Positions 51,317 to 60,348 of a stretch of DNA of 64,000 nt are shown here, one piece after another. Under the pieces are notes generated by a model. The model was not told where the DNA came from. It saw only the letters and a program-made list of their open reading frames with translations, and ran no database searches. Location: assembly GCF_013408685.1 (NCBI RefSeq), contig NZ_JACBZY010000001.1, positions 186,001 through 250,000 on the forward strand. The letters are read 5' to 3'. Within the stretch, counting starts at the first letter, position 1. Each line of letters begins with the position of its first letter. Source of the stretch: Schumannella luteola (GTDB lineage Bacteria > Actinomycetota > Actinomycetes > Actinomycetales > Microbacteriaceae). The position numbers were made by a program, and so were the translations under genes.

Positions 51317-51655
51317 GTGCGACTCATCCGCCTTCACGACCTGCTCGAGCGCGACAGCATCCATCCGGGAGCCCAGGGGGTGCAGGAGGGCCGTCTCGCC
51401 GAGACCGGCACCCGCACCCGCCTCGTGCGCCTGGAGGCCGGCGGCAGCTGGTCGGGCGCGGTCGAGCCGGGCGAGCGCCTGTCGATCGTCGTGGCCGGCG
51501 ATGTCATCGCCGGGCCGGAGGGCACTGAGGTCGCCGCCGGCGGAGCGATCCTGTGGGATGCCGGCGAGCACGCCGAGCTGCGCAGCGTCGACGGCGCCAC
51601 GATCGTCGTGATCGCGTCGACCGATGGCGAGCCGCTGCCGATCGCGGCGCGCTGA
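51317..51655 (+). CDS. Cupin-like small protein
   Basis: 112 residues, beta-rich. RLVRLEAGGSWSGAVEPGERLSIVVAGDVIAG followed by AGGAILWDAGEHAELRSVDGATIVVIAS has the spacing of a double-stranded cupin barrel. The metal histidines of the classical motif are mostly missing, so it may bind a ligand rather than catalyse. Start GTG. No clear partner. Confidence 0.65.
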   Translation: MRLIRLHDLLERDSIHPGAQGVQEGRLAETGTRTRLVRLEAGGSWSGAVEPGERLSIVVAGDVIAGPEGTEVAAGGAILWDAGEHAELRSVDGATIVVIASTDGEPLPIAAR

Positions 51656-51814
51656 GCCGAGACCGCGCGTCGCCGCGGTCGGCCTCATCCCGACCGACGG
51701 GCGCCGACGCACGGATGTCGCGTAGCGCGTCCTGCGCGCCGATCCGCCCTGCGCCGCCGCGAGCGGGTGCGAGAGAGTGGAGCCGACCCGCACCGCCTCG
51801 ATGAAGGAGCGAAC

Positions 51815-52762
51815 ATGGCCCACGCGATCGTCTACCGCACGAACGGCGGACCCGAGGTTCTCGAGTACGTCGAGATCGAGGATGCGACGCCCGGCGAGGG
51901 TCAGATCGTGGTCGCGGTGCGCGCCGCCGGGGTGAACCCGATCGACTGGAAGCTGCGCTCGGGCATGCGCCCGGCCCCGACCGACGGCAGCGCCCGCCGC
52001 ATCGGCAGCGACGCGGCCGGCGTCGTCACCGCCGTCGGCGCGGGTGTCGACGGTCACGCGGTCGGCGACGAGGTCATCGTGCTCAGCGCGGCCGGCGCCT
52101 ACGCGACCGAGATCGTCGCCAAGGCCGGCCCCAAGACCTTCGCGAAGCCCGCCGAACTCGACTGGACGCACGCGGCGGCGCTCGGCATCCCGACCGGCAC
52201 CGCCTACCAGGCCGTCGCCTCGCTCGGCGTCGCCGAGGGCGACACCCTGCTGCTGCACGGCGGCGCGGGTGCGGTCGGACAGGCCGCCATCCAATTCGCC
52301 GTGCGCGCCGGGGCGACCGTCATCGCGACCGCGAGCGAGCGCAACCACGAGCGGCTGACGGCGCTCGGCGCGATCCCCGTGGCCTACGGCGACGGCCTCG
52401 CCGACCGCGTGCGCGCGGCCGCTCCACAGGGCGTGACGCACGCGCTGGATGCGGTGGGCACCGACGAGGCGATCGAGGTGTCGCTCGACCTCGTCGCCGA
52501 CCGCGAGCACATCGCCACGATCGTGCGCGGCGCCGACGCGCCCGGCTGGGGCATCCGCGCCTGGAGCGGCGGCAGCGCCATCCCGCTCACCGAGGAGGAG
52601 AACGCGCTGCGTCTCGCCGGCGTCGTGCTCGCGGCCCAGCTGGCCGCCGAGGGCGGCTTCGACGTCGAGATCGCCCGCACCTACCCGCTCGCGGAGGCCG
52701 CCGAGGCGCACCGCGAGAGCGAGGCGGGCCACGTGCGCGGGAAGCTCGTGCTGCTGCCCTGA
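51815..52762 (+). CDS. NADPH-dependent quinone-oxidoreductase-like protein (MDR superfamily)
   Basis: 315 residues. GroES-like N domain (VRAAGVNPIDWKLRSG, GSDAAGVVTAVGAGV) and Rossmann domain with LLLHGGAGAVGQAAIQFAVRAGATVIATAS. It lacks the zinc-binding cysteines, so it is the zinc-free quinone reductase kind. The ATG at 51815 has GGAG eight bases before it. Confidence 0.9.
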   Translation: MAHAIVYRTNGGPEVLEYVEIEDATPGEGQIVVAVRAAGVNPIDWKLRSGMRPAPTDGSARRIGSDAAGVVTAVGAGVDGHAVGDEVIVLSAAGAYATEIVAKAGPKTFAKPAELDWTHAAALGIPTGTAYQAVASLGVAEGDTLLLHGGAGAVGQAAIQFAVRAGATVIATASERNHERLTALGAIPVAYGDGLADRVRAAAPQGVTHALDAVGTDEAIEVSLDLVADREHIATIVRGADAPGWGIRAWSGGSAIPLTEEENALRLAGVVLAAQLAAEGGFDVEIARTYPLAEAAEAHRESEAGHVRGKLVLLP

Positions 52763-52845
52763 GCCGGGCCGGTTCGGCCGGGTCGCTGCGGCCGGGTCGT
52801 CGGGCCCGCCCGATCTGCCGGCCGCCACTCCCCGTTCCCGAACCG

Positions 52846-52918
52846 TCTCAAGGAGTTGCTGTCACCGGAGTGACGCGTGAGCAACACCGGCCACACGAGT
52901 TACAGCAACTCCTTGAGA
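52846..52918. repeat. Palindrome with perfect 17-bp arms
   Basis: TCTCAAGGAGTTGCTGT at 52846-52862 pairs perfectly with 52902-52918. The 39-base loop holds a second small hairpin, GTCAC-GGAG-GTGAC-like (52861-52873). It stands alone in the gap 52763-53082, which otherwise shows no gene. Confidence 0.9.
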
Positions 52919-53082
52919 TAGTCACCCGTCACGGGCGAATCGGTGGTCGGGATGCGGGCGGGGCGGTCCCTCGCGCGATGCGCCGTGCCCTCCTCGAGGA
53001 TGAGGCAGGATCGTCCGTCTGGGCGACGCCGAGCCGCCTCGGGGCCGACGCCGCGGAGCGCGCGGGCGGCTGAAGTGGAGGC

Positions 53083-53526
53083 ATGACCACCTCCCCCTCC
53101 CCGCGTCGCCTGATCCTCACCGCCGGCGGACTGCTCGCGGTCGGCGTCGCCGCCTCCCTCGGCCTGGCCGCCTGCTCGGGCATCGACATCACCGGGCCGC
53201 ACGGCCGCGAGAGCGTCGCCTTCCATGACATGCCGACGGCGTTGAAGAGCGACGAGTCGTTCCGGATGCCGGCGCTGCTGCCCGAAGACGCGAGCGACAT
53301 CCGCCTGCGCTACGACCTGCAGACGACCGGCGCGTGGTTCCGCTTCGACAGCCCCGGCGGCATCACGGCGAACTACTGCCACGCGGCCGACCTCAGCGGC
53401 GACCCCGACGGCGATGCCTCCTGGTGGCCGGATGACGTTCCGGCGCGCGGCTTCGAGTGCGGCAACTGGAAGGTCTTCAGCGCCGACGATCACTGGTACG
53501 CCTGGGATGCGCGCGACACGAAGTGA
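53083..53526 (+). CDS. Lipoprotein of unknown function
   Basis: 147 residues. SPRRLILTAGGLLAVGVAASLGLAAC: lipobox LAAC with Cys31 as the lipid site. The mature part (RYDLQTTGAWFRFDSPGGITANYCHA, ending WYAWDARDTK) has two further cysteines that may pair. No family recognised. GGAGG precedes the ATG by a few bases. Confidence 0.8.
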   Translation: MTTSPSPRRLILTAGGLLAVGVAASLGLAACSGIDITGPHGRESVAFHDMPTALKSDESFRMPALLPEDASDIRLRYDLQTTGAWFRFDSPGGITANYCHAADLSGDPDGDASWWPDDVPARGFECGNWKVFSADDHWYAWDARDTK

Positions 53527-53628
53527 GGCGGGCGCCTCGCCGGCGGAACCAGGCGCGGCTGTGCGCCCGTCAGACCGCACGCTTCCTGAGCGCGGGATGA
53601 CCGCGCGGCGTGAGCGAACCGCGGAGGT

Positions 53629-53644
53629 TTAGGCTGGCCTAACC
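53629..53644. promoter_or_regulatory. Iron-box-like sequence at the mevalonate operon promoter
   Basis: TTAGGCTGGCCTAACC is palindromic in TTAGGC-GCCTAA and matches 14 of 19 positions of the DtxR/IdeR consensus by my alignment. It contains TAGGCT (53630-53635), which could be the -10, 13 bases before the mvk ATG. The resemblance may come only from that -10. Confidence 0.4.
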
Positions 53645-53648
53645 CGCC

Positions 53649-54995
53649 ATGCACGACATCTCCGACCTGCGCGGCGCCGACTCCGGCGCGGCCGACACCG
53701 CATCCTCGCCCGCCTCGACGGGATCCGAGGCGTCGGCGCCGACGGGGTCGACTCCGGATGCGGCAGCGTCGGCGGCCACGGGTTCGACTCCCGATTCGGG
53801 AACGGCGGCGAGCGGCGCAGCACCGACGACACCCGCCCCCGTCCTGACCCCCGCGTCGGCCCGCACGCACGGCAAGACGATCCTGCTCGGCGAGCACACC
53901 GTGCTCTACGGCGCTCCCGCGATCGCCCTGCCGGTCGCCGAGCTCGGCGTCGTCGCAACAGTGACCCCGCTCGGGCCGGGCGCGCAGCCGCTCGTCGAGT
54001 CGAGCGTGTTCACCGGGCCGCTTGCCGAGGCTCCCGAGCGGCTCGAGCCCGTGATCGCGGCGCTGCGAAGCACGCTGGTCGCGCTGTCGACGAGCTCCGA
54101 CGACTCCTCCGCTGCCGGCGGCACGGCGCCGTCGGCCCGCGCAGTCCGCACCGCCCGCGCGGCCCGCACCGCCCGCGCCGCAGCGAAGACCGCCGAGCCC
54201 ACCATCCCGGAGCTCCCGCCGCTGCACCTCCGCATCGACAGCGCCATCCCCGTCGCCCGCGGTCTCGGTTCGAGCGCCGCCGTCGCGGGCGCCGTCGTCG
54301 ACGCGGTCGCCGCCGCGCTCGGCGCGACGCTCGATCCCGAGACCCGCTTCGAGCTCGTTCAGGCCAGCGAGCGCATCGCCCACGGCACCGCGAGCGGGCT
54401 GGATGCGCGCACGACCATCAGCACCGCGCCGATCTGGTTCGACCACGGCGTCGGCCGCCCCACCGCCGTCGGCGCCGAGCTGACCTTCGTGATCGCCGAC
54501 ACCGGCATCGCCAGCGGCACGCGCGAGGCCGTCGGCGCCGTGCGCGCGCGGCACGCGGCCGACCCCGACGCGGTCGAGGGTCCCGTGGGACGCATCGCCG
54601 CGCTTACCGGCGCCGGCCGTGGACTGCTCGCCTCGGGCGACGCGATCGGCCTCGGCGCGACGCTCGACGCCGTGCACGCTGAGCTGCGTCAGCTCGACGT
54701 CAGCTCGTCCGAGCTCGATCGTCTCGCCGACACGGCGCGCGCGGCCGGGGCACTCGGTGCGAAACTGACGGGCGGCGGACGCGGCGGCTGCCTGCTGGCC
54801 CTCGCCGCGGACGCCGCGCACGCGACGGAGCTGGCGGCGGCCCTGCAGGCCGCGGGAGCGGCATCCACCTGGACCGTGCGGCTGCCGGCCACCCCGGCCG
54901 AGGGCGCCGCGCCGAACACCTCGGTCGACGCAGCCGAACGCGCCACGTCACCCGCCGCACCCACGACCACGCCCGATCCGGAGGACGAGAGATGA
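53649..54995 (+). CDS. mvk: Mevalonate kinase
   Basis: 448 residues, about 120 longer than usual. About 1-72 is a Ser/Ala/Thr-rich extension, and a low-complexity insert TARAARTARAAAKT sits at about 165-180. The GHMP kinase core is intact: HGKTILLGEHTVLYG (about 74-88), the phosphate loop PVARGLGSSAAVAGA (about 201-215) and GGGRGGCLLAL (about 375). It phosphorylates mevalonate. It is first in an operon of five genes, and its stop overlaps the mvaD ATG. Confidence 0.92.
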   Translation: MHDISDLRGADSGAADTASSPASTGSEASAPTGSTPDAAASAATGSTPDSGTAASGAAPTTPAPVLTPASARTHGKTILLGEHTVLYGAPAIALPVAELGVVATVTPLGPGAQPLVESSVFTGPLAEAPERLEPVIAALRSTLVALSTSSDDSSAAGGTAPSARAVRTARAARTARAAAKTAEPTIPELPPLHLRIDSAIPVARGLGSSAAVAGAVVDAVAAALGATLDPETRFELVQASERIAHGTASGLDARTTISTAPIWFDHGVGRPTAVGAELTFVIADTGIASGTREAVGAVRARHAADPDAVEGPVGRIAALTGAGRGLLASGDAIGLGATLDAVHAELRQLDVSSSELDRLADTARAAGALGAKLTGGGRGGCLLALAADAAHATELAAALQAAGAASTWTVRLPATPAEGAAPNTSVDAAERATSPAAPTTTPDPEDER

Positions 54996-56065
54996 CCAGC
55001 GCCACGGCCATCGCGCATCCCAACATCGCGCTCATCAAGTACTGGGGCAAGGCCGACGAGACCCTGTCGCTGCCGGCCACGGGCAGTCTGTCGATGACGC
55101 TCGACGTGTTCCCGACGCGCACGACGGTGACGGTCGGCGAGGGCGCTGCGGTCGGCGAGGGCGCTGCGGTCGGCGAGGGCGCTGCGGTCGGCGAGGATGC
55201 GGCAGCCGGCACCGGCGCCGCCGAGAGCGCCGACCGCGACACCCTGCAGCTCAACGGCCGCCCGGCGACCGAGGGCGAGCTGGCCCGCGTGACGAAGTTC
55301 CTCGACCTCGTGCGCGAGTTCGCCGGCGACACCCGCCCGGCCGCGGTCGTGAGCGAGAACACCGTGCCGACCGGAGCCGGGCTCGCGAGCTCGGCCTCCG
55401 GCTTCGCTGCTCTGGCGACCGCCGCGGCCGCCGCCTACGGCCTCGACCTCGACACCCGCGATCTCAGCCGTCTCGCCCGCCGCGGGTCCGGTTCGGCGTC
55501 GCGCAGCATCCCCGGCGGCGTCGCCATCTGGCACGCCGGCGACGACGCCGCCTCATTCAGCGAGACCGTCGCCGCTCCCCCGCTCGCCATGGTCATCGCG
55601 ACGGTGGATGCGGGCGAGAAGCCGATCTCGAGCCGCGAGGCGATGCGCCGCACGATCGCGACCTCGCCGTTCTTCCCGGCGTGGATCCCTTCGACGGCCG
55701 CGAGCCTCGAGCTCATGGTCGCGGCCTGCGCGGCGGGCGACTTCACGCGCATCGGCGAGCTGACCGAGAGCAACGCGCTGCGCATGCACGCCGTGATCCA
55801 GGGCTCAGAGCCACCCATCCGCTACCTCACCGCCGCCTCCACGCGCGTCTTCGACGTCGTCGCCGGGATGCGCGCGCACGGCCTCGAGGCGTACTCGACC
55901 GCCGACGCCGGCCCGAACGTCGTCGTGCTGACCCGCCCCGAGGACGCCGCCGCGGTCGCCGCGACGCTCTCCGCCGAGGCCGGCATCGCCGAGCCGGTCA
56001 TCGCGCTGCCGGGACCGGGCGCGTACCTCGTCGGCGCCGGCAGCGACGAAAGCGCCACCGCGTGA
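54992..56065 (+). CDS. mvaD: Diphosphomevalonate decarboxylase
   Basis: 357 residues. HPNIALIKYWGK (about 9-20), the GHMP-like loop ASSASGFAAL (about 132) and GSGSASRSIPGGVAIW with the catalytic serine and aspartate region (about 163-180), then AYSTADAGPNVVVL (about 299). It decarboxylates mevalonate diphosphate to IPP. A loop after TRTTVTV contains four VGEGAA or VGEDAA hexapeptides (about 48-71) from identical 18-bp DNA repeats; the family loop is short. Start overlaps the mvk stop, end overlaps the pmk GTG. Confidence 0.92.
   Translation: MTSATAIAHPNIALIKYWGKADETLSLPATGSLSMTLDVFPTRTTVTVGEGAAVGEGAAVGEGAAVGEDAAAGTGAAESADRDTLQLNGRPATEGELARVTKFLDLVREFAGDTRPAAVVSENTVPTGAGLASSASGFAALATAAAAAYGLDLDTRDLSRLARRGSGSASRSIPGGVAIWHAGDDAASFSETVAAPPLAMVIATVDAGEKPISSREAMRRTIATSPFFPAWIPSTAASLELMVAACAAGDFTRIGELTESNALRMHAVIQGSEPPIRYLTAASTRVFDVVAGMRAHGLEAYSTADAGPNVVVLTRPEDAAAVAATLSAEAGIAEPVIALPGPGAYLVGAGSDESATA
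55133..55200. repeat. 18-bp tandem repeats inside mvaD
   Basis: Three identical units of GTCGGCGAGGGCGCTGCG (55133-55150, 55151-55168, 55169-55186), then a diverged partial one from 55187. The unit length is a multiple of three, so the frame is kept. Confidence 0.95.
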
Positions 56066-57171
56066 CGCCCGGCACGATCGAGACCCGCGCCCCCGGCAAG
56101 CTCTTCATCGCCGGGGAGTACGCCGTCGTCGAGCCCGGGCAGCCCTCGGTGCTCATCGCCGTCGACCGCTACCTCACCGTCACCCTCAGCGAGAGCGTCG
56201 GCCACGCGGCCGGCAGCGTGCACTCGCCCGAGTACGGCCTCATCCCGCTCACCTGGACGCGTGGCGACTCCGGACTCACGATCGACCGCGAGCACCACCC
56301 CTACGACTACGTCATGGCCGTGATCGGCACGGTCGAGCAGCTGCGCGGCGAGCTCGGCATCCCGGCCCGCTTCTACGACCTGCGCATCGCGAGCGAGCTG
56401 GATGACGCGAGCGGCCGCAAGTTCGGCCTCGGCTCCTCCGCCGCCGTCACCGTCGCGACCGTGCACGCCCTCGACCGCTTTTACGAGCTCGGCCTCACCG
56501 CCCGCGAGCGCTTCAAGCTCGCGCTGCTCGCCACGATCCAGGTCAGCCCGAACGCCTCGGGCGGAGATGTCGCGGCCAGCACCTTCGGCGGCTGGATCCG
56601 CTACAGCGCGCCGAACCGCGCGACCCTGCGCGCCCAGCTCGACGACCGCCCGCTGCGCGAGGTGCTGAGCGGCGACGGCTGGGAGGGCTTCGACGTCGCC
56701 CGGCTCGCGCCGCCGCACGGCCTGCGCCTGCTCGTCGGCTGGACCGGCTCGCCCGCGTCGACCGAGCGTCTCGTCGGCGGCGTGCGACGCAGCCGACGCG
56801 ACTCGGGGGTCGACTACCCGGCGTTCCTGCTCGAGAGCCGGGGCTGCGTCGACGACCTCGTCACCGGCCTCGACGACGGCGACGACGACCTGACGCTCGA
56901 CGCGCTGCGCCGCGCCCGCCGCCTGCTGCAGCGCCTCGGCGCGCAGTCGGGCACCCTGATCGAGACCGACCGGCTCGCCCGGCTCTGCGACACGGCCGAG
57001 GCCGCGGGCGCGGCCGGCAAGCCCTCCGGCGCCGGCGGCGGCGACTGCGGCATCGTGCTCGCGCCCGCCGACGCCGACCTGACCCGGATGCTGCGCTCGT
57101 GGGAGTCGCACGACATCCGCCATCTCACTCTCTCCGTGCATCCCCCGGAAGGATCCGTCGATGACCACTGA
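56062..57171 (+). CDS. pmk: Phosphomevalonate kinase
   Basis: 369 residues, GHMP family of the bacterial ERG8-like branch. TRAPGKLFIAGEYAVVEPGQPS (about 9-28), KFGLGSSAAVTVATVHAL (about 120-137), SGGDVAASTFGG and KPSGAGGGDCGIVLA (about 320). It converts phosphomevalonate to diphosphomevalonate for MvaD. GTG start overlapping the mvaD stop; its own stop lies inside the next gene (11-base overlap). Confidence 0.92.
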   Translation: MTPGTIETRAPGKLFIAGEYAVVEPGQPSVLIAVDRYLTVTLSESVGHAAGSVHSPEYGLIPLTWTRGDSGLTIDREHHPYDYVMAVIGTVEQLRGELGIPARFYDLRIASELDDASGRKFGLGSSAAVTVATVHALDRFYELGLTARERFKLALLATIQVSPNASGGDVAASTFGGWIRYSAPNRATLRAQLDDRPLREVLSGDGWEGFDVARLAPPHGLRLLVGWTGSPASTERLVGGVRRSRRDSGVDYPAFLLESRGCVDDLVTGLDDGDDDLTLDALRRARRLLQRLGAQSGTLIETDRLARLCDTAEAAGAAGKPSGAGGGDCGIVLAPADADLTRMLRSWESHDIRHLTLSVHPPEGSVDDH

Positions 57172-58270
57172 CGCTGCGAGCGCCACCCCCGAATCCGGCA
57201 CCCCCGCCGAGTACGACGAGCGCGTCACCCCCATCCCGACCCGCTGGGTCGGCCCGATCCGTGTGAGCGGCAACGCCGTCGAGGGCGAGATCGAGGTGCC
57301 GCTGGCGACCTACGAGTCGCCGCTGTGGCCGTCGGTCGGCCGCGGCGCGCGCCTGTCGCGCCAGATCGAGGGCGGCATCGTCGCCACGGTCGTCGGCGAG
57401 CGGATGACGCGCTCGGTCCTGCTGCGCGCCCGGGGCGCCGGCGCCGCGCACCTCGCGAGCATCGACGTGCAGCAGCGCTTCGACGAACTCGCCGCGGTCG
57501 TCGCCGCGCAGAGCCGCTTCGCCCAGCTCGTCGAGATCCACCCGGAGATCGTGGGCGACCTGCTGTTCCTGCGCTTCGCCTTCACCACCGGCGACGCGTC
57601 CGGGCACAACATGGTCACCGCCGCCTCCGAGGCGCTGCTGAGCACGGTCCTCGCCTGGCACCCCGAGCTGGAGTACGGCTCGATCTCGGGCAACTACTGC
57701 AGCGACAAGAAGGCGACCGCGGTCAACGGCATCCTCGGGCGCGGACGCAGCGTCGTCGCCGAGATGCTCATCCCGGCCGCGCTCGTCGAGAGCACGCTGC
57801 GCAGCTCGACCCAGCGCATCGTCGACCTCAACACCGGCAAGAACCTCGTCGGCTCGACCATCGCGGGCGCGCTGCGCTCGGCCAACGCGCACTACGCGAA
57901 CATGCTGCTCGCCTTCTACCTGGCGACGGGTCAGGATGCGGCGAACATCGTCGAGGGCTCGCAGGGCATCACCTACGCCGAGAACCGCGACGGCGACCTC
58001 TACTTCTCGACCACGCTGCCGCATCTCATCGTCGGCACGGTCGGCAACGGCAAGCACCTGCCCGGCGTGAACGCCGCCCTCGACCGGCTGGGATGCCGCG
58101 AGGAGCGCGAACCGGGTGCGAACGCCCGCCGCCTCGCTGCCCTCATCGCCGCGAGCGTGCTCTGCGGCGAGATCTCGCTGCTCGCGGCCCAGACCAACCC
58201 CGGCGAGCTCATGGCGGCACACGTCGCCATGGAGCGCGGCGCTGCGCGTCGCGGCGGGAGCAAGGCGTGA
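57161..58270 (+). CDS. hmgR: Hydroxymethylglutaryl-CoA reductase
   Basis: 369 residues. Catalytic residues can be placed: Glu52 in LATYES, Lys183 in CSDKKA, Asp259 in GQDAAN and His354 in AAHVAME. HPEIVGDLLFLRF, GDASGHNMVTAASEA and GTVGNGKHLPGVNAALDRLG are the cofactor and substrate loops. The N terminus lacks the ENVIG motif of animal enzymes. It reduces HMG-CoA to mevalonate, the first committed step. Its ATG overlaps pmk. Confidence 0.92.
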   Translation: MTTDAASATPESGTPAEYDERVTPIPTRWVGPIRVSGNAVEGEIEVPLATYESPLWPSVGRGARLSRQIEGGIVATVVGERMTRSVLLRARGAGAAHLASIDVQQRFDELAAVVAAQSRFAQLVEIHPEIVGDLLFLRFAFTTGDASGHNMVTAASEALLSTVLAWHPELEYGSISGNYCSDKKATAVNGILGRGRSVVAEMLIPAALVESTLRSSTQRIVDLNTGKNLVGSTIAGALRSANAHYANMLLAFYLATGQDAANIVEGSQGITYAENRDGDLYFSTTLPHLIVGTVGNGKHLPGVNAALDRLGCREEREPGANARRLAALIAASVLCGEISLLAAQTNPGELMAAHVAMERGAARRGGSKA

Positions 58271-59463
58271 GCGGCGGGGCGGGCGTGCGCGTCGGCATCC
58301 ATGACCTCGCGGTCGCGACGGGTCACCACGTGCTCGACCTCGACGACCTGGCGGCCCGCAACGGCGTCGACCCGGCGAAGTACCACGTCGGCCTCGGGCA
58401 GGACGCCTTCAGCATGCCCGCCGCCGACGAGGACATCGTCACGATGGGCGCCGCCGCCGCGCTGCCGCTGATCGAGCGGCACGGAACCGACGGCATCCGC
58501 ACCGTGCTCTTCGCGACGGAGTCGGGCGTCGACCAGTCGAAGTCGGCCGCGGTCGTCGCGCACGGGCTGCTGGGTCTGCCCTCGACCGCCCGCGCGGTCG
58601 AGCTGAAGCAGGCCTGCTATGGCGGCACCGCCGCGCTCGTCGCCGCGCTCGGCATCGTCGCCCGCGACCCTCGTGAGCGCGTGCTCGTGATCGCGAGCGA
58701 CGTCGCCCGCTACGACCTCGACTCGGCCGCCGAGCCCACGCAGGGCGCCGGCGCAGTCGCGTTCCTCGTCGCCGCCGATCCCGACCTGATCGAGATCGAG
58801 CCGGCATCCGGTCTGTTCTCGGCCGACGTCGACGACTTCTGGCGCCCGAACGACCGCTCGACCGCCCTCGTCGACGGTCGCCTGTCGGTCACCGCCTACG
58901 TGGATGCGCTGCTCGGCTCGTGGGACGACCTCGCCGAGCGCGGCGGCATCGCCCCGGCCGACATCGACCGCTGGCTGCACCACCAGCCCTTCACGAAGAT
59001 GGCACTCAAGGCGCACCGCGCCTGGTCGAAGCACGTCGGCGCCGAGTTCGATGAGACCGAGTTGGCTACCGGCTTCACCTACAACCGGCGCACCGGCAAC
59101 TCGTACACGGCCTCGGTCTTCCTCGCCCTCGCGGCCCTGCTCGACCTCGACGACGACCTCGAGGGGCGCCGTCTCGCCCTGTTCAGCTACGGCTCGGGCA
59201 GCGTCGGCGAGCTGCTGACCGGCATCGTGAAGCCGGGGTACCGCGCGCTGCGTCGCGCCGGTCAGGTCGCCGGCCTGCTGGATGCGCGCGTGCCGATCTC
59301 GGTCGACGACTACCGTGAGCTGCACGCCGCGACCACGACCACGAGCGAGGCGCGCCAGAACCCGGAGGTCACGACGGGCCCGTTCCGCTTCGTCGGCGTC
59401 GAGGCCGGAGCCCGCCGCTACGCGCGCACCGGCGTCGGGACCTCGGAGGACGCGATCGGCTGA
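58267..59463 (+). CDS. hmgS: Hydroxymethylglutaryl-CoA synthase
   Basis: 398 residues, thiolase fold. Catalytic triad visible: Glu85 in FATESGVDQSK, Cys117 in KQACYGGTAAL and His239 in HHQPFTK. SYGSGSVGELL closes the fold. It condenses acetyl-CoA with acetoacetyl-CoA. GTG start overlaps the hmgR stop (GTGA). It is the last gene of the operon; no isopentenyl-diphosphate isomerase follows. Confidence 0.94.
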   Translation: MSGGAGVRVGIHDLAVATGHHVLDLDDLAARNGVDPAKYHVGLGQDAFSMPAADEDIVTMGAAAALPLIERHGTDGIRTVLFATESGVDQSKSAAVVAHGLLGLPSTARAVELKQACYGGTAALVAALGIVARDPRERVLVIASDVARYDLDSAAEPTQGAGAVAFLVAADPDLIEIEPASGLFSADVDDFWRPNDRSTALVDGRLSVTAYVDALLGSWDDLAERGGIAPADIDRWLHHQPFTKMALKAHRAWSKHVGAEFDETELATGFTYNRRTGNSYTASVFLALAALLDLDDDLEGRRLALFSYGSGSVGELLTGIVKPGYRALRRAGQVAGLLDARVPISVDDYRELHAATTTTSEARQNPEVTTGPFRFVGVEAGARRYARTGVGTSEDAIG

Positions 59464-59524
59464 GCCGAGCCGCCGCGCAGGCCGGTCACGCTCGAACGAC
59501 GCGCGCGCTGAGTAGGCTCACGCC

Positions 59525-60133
59525 GTGCCCGACCGCGTCGCCGAACCACTGCCGGGTCACGTCGTGCGCCTGCTCACGCGGCGCGACGACGCGAGCATCC
59601 CGCCGGCCGAGCTGCCCGCTCCGCCCCGACTGCGCGGCGGCGCGCGCGCGGTCGTGGCGGTGATCGGCGCGATCTTCACTGCGGCGGGCCTGTCGGGCGT
59701 CGCGACGCTCTGGATCTTCCCCGGCCCGGGGCTCTGGTTCTCACTGCTGTTCACCCTCTTCCTGCTCGTCCTGGTCGTCGCCGGCTGGGCGGCGTTCGTC
59801 GCGACCGGCCACGTCGCCCGCGCCGAGCGACGGGCAGCGGACCAGTGGCGCACCGCCCGACCGCGTATCGTCGCGCAGCCCGGCTTCGTCGAGGAACGGC
59901 ACGTGGCCCTCGGCGACGACGGCGCCGTGCTCGGATTCACGGTGCGCGTGGCGGTGCTCGGCCGTGACCCGGTGCTGGCGCGCTGGACGTCGCCGCGCGG
60001 CGCGAGCCCGCTGCTGCAGCCGCAGGTGCCCGGCGAAGGCGCCCGTGCGGACGTCTGGCTCGATCCGGCGGCGGATGCCGCGCATCCGCTGGTCGTCGAC
60101 CTCGCCGATCCGACACTCGCGTCGCCGGGCTGA
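59525..60133 (+). CDS. Membrane protein of unknown function
   Basis: 202 residues. Two membrane helices (about 41-62 and 68-92) lie in the first half; the second half is soluble (GFTVRVAVLGRDPVLARWTSP). No family recognised. TAGGCT at 59513-59518 ends six bases before the GTG. It is probably separate from the mevalonate operon. Confidence 0.65.
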   Translation: MPDRVAEPLPGHVVRLLTRRDDASIPPAELPAPPRLRGGARAVVAVIGAIFTAAGLSGVATLWIFPGPGLWFSLLFTLFLLVLVVAGWAAFVATGHVARAERRAADQWRTARPRIVAQPGFVEERHVALGDDGAVLGFTVRVAVLGRDPVLARWTSPRGASPLLQPQVPGEGARADVWLDPAADAAHPLVVDLADPTLASPG

Positions 60134-60151
60134 CTGTGCTGTGATCACGGC

Positions 60152-60331
60152 ATGGACTGGAGCGCGGAAGAGATCTCCCTCGCCTTGGCGATCGTCATCC
60201 CGCTGGCGGCCATCGCCTTGCTGCTGACGCTGGGCGCGCTGCTCGGCCGTCGCGTCCGCCGGCTGCGCCGCGAAGGCCGCATCACCTACCGCTCCCGCAC
60301 CACGCCCGACAGCAACGCCAACTTCTGGTGA
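60152..60331 (+). CDS. Small single-pass membrane protein (hypothetical)
   Basis: 59 residues: helix LALAIVIPLAAIALLLTLGALL (about 10-31), then a basic stretch RRVRRLRREGR and a polar end. No family recognised. Lies 18 bases after the previous gene. Confidence 0.55.
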   Translation: MDWSAEEISLALAIVIPLAAIALLLTLGALLGRRVRRLRREGRITYRSRTTPDSNANFW

Positions 60332-60348
60332 CCGTCACCGGCTCCGCC

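Noticed and set aside
52870-53073. Short open frame after the palindrome before the lipoprotein gene
   Set aside because: No start signal, overlaps the palindrome arm, and the translation has no protein-like features.
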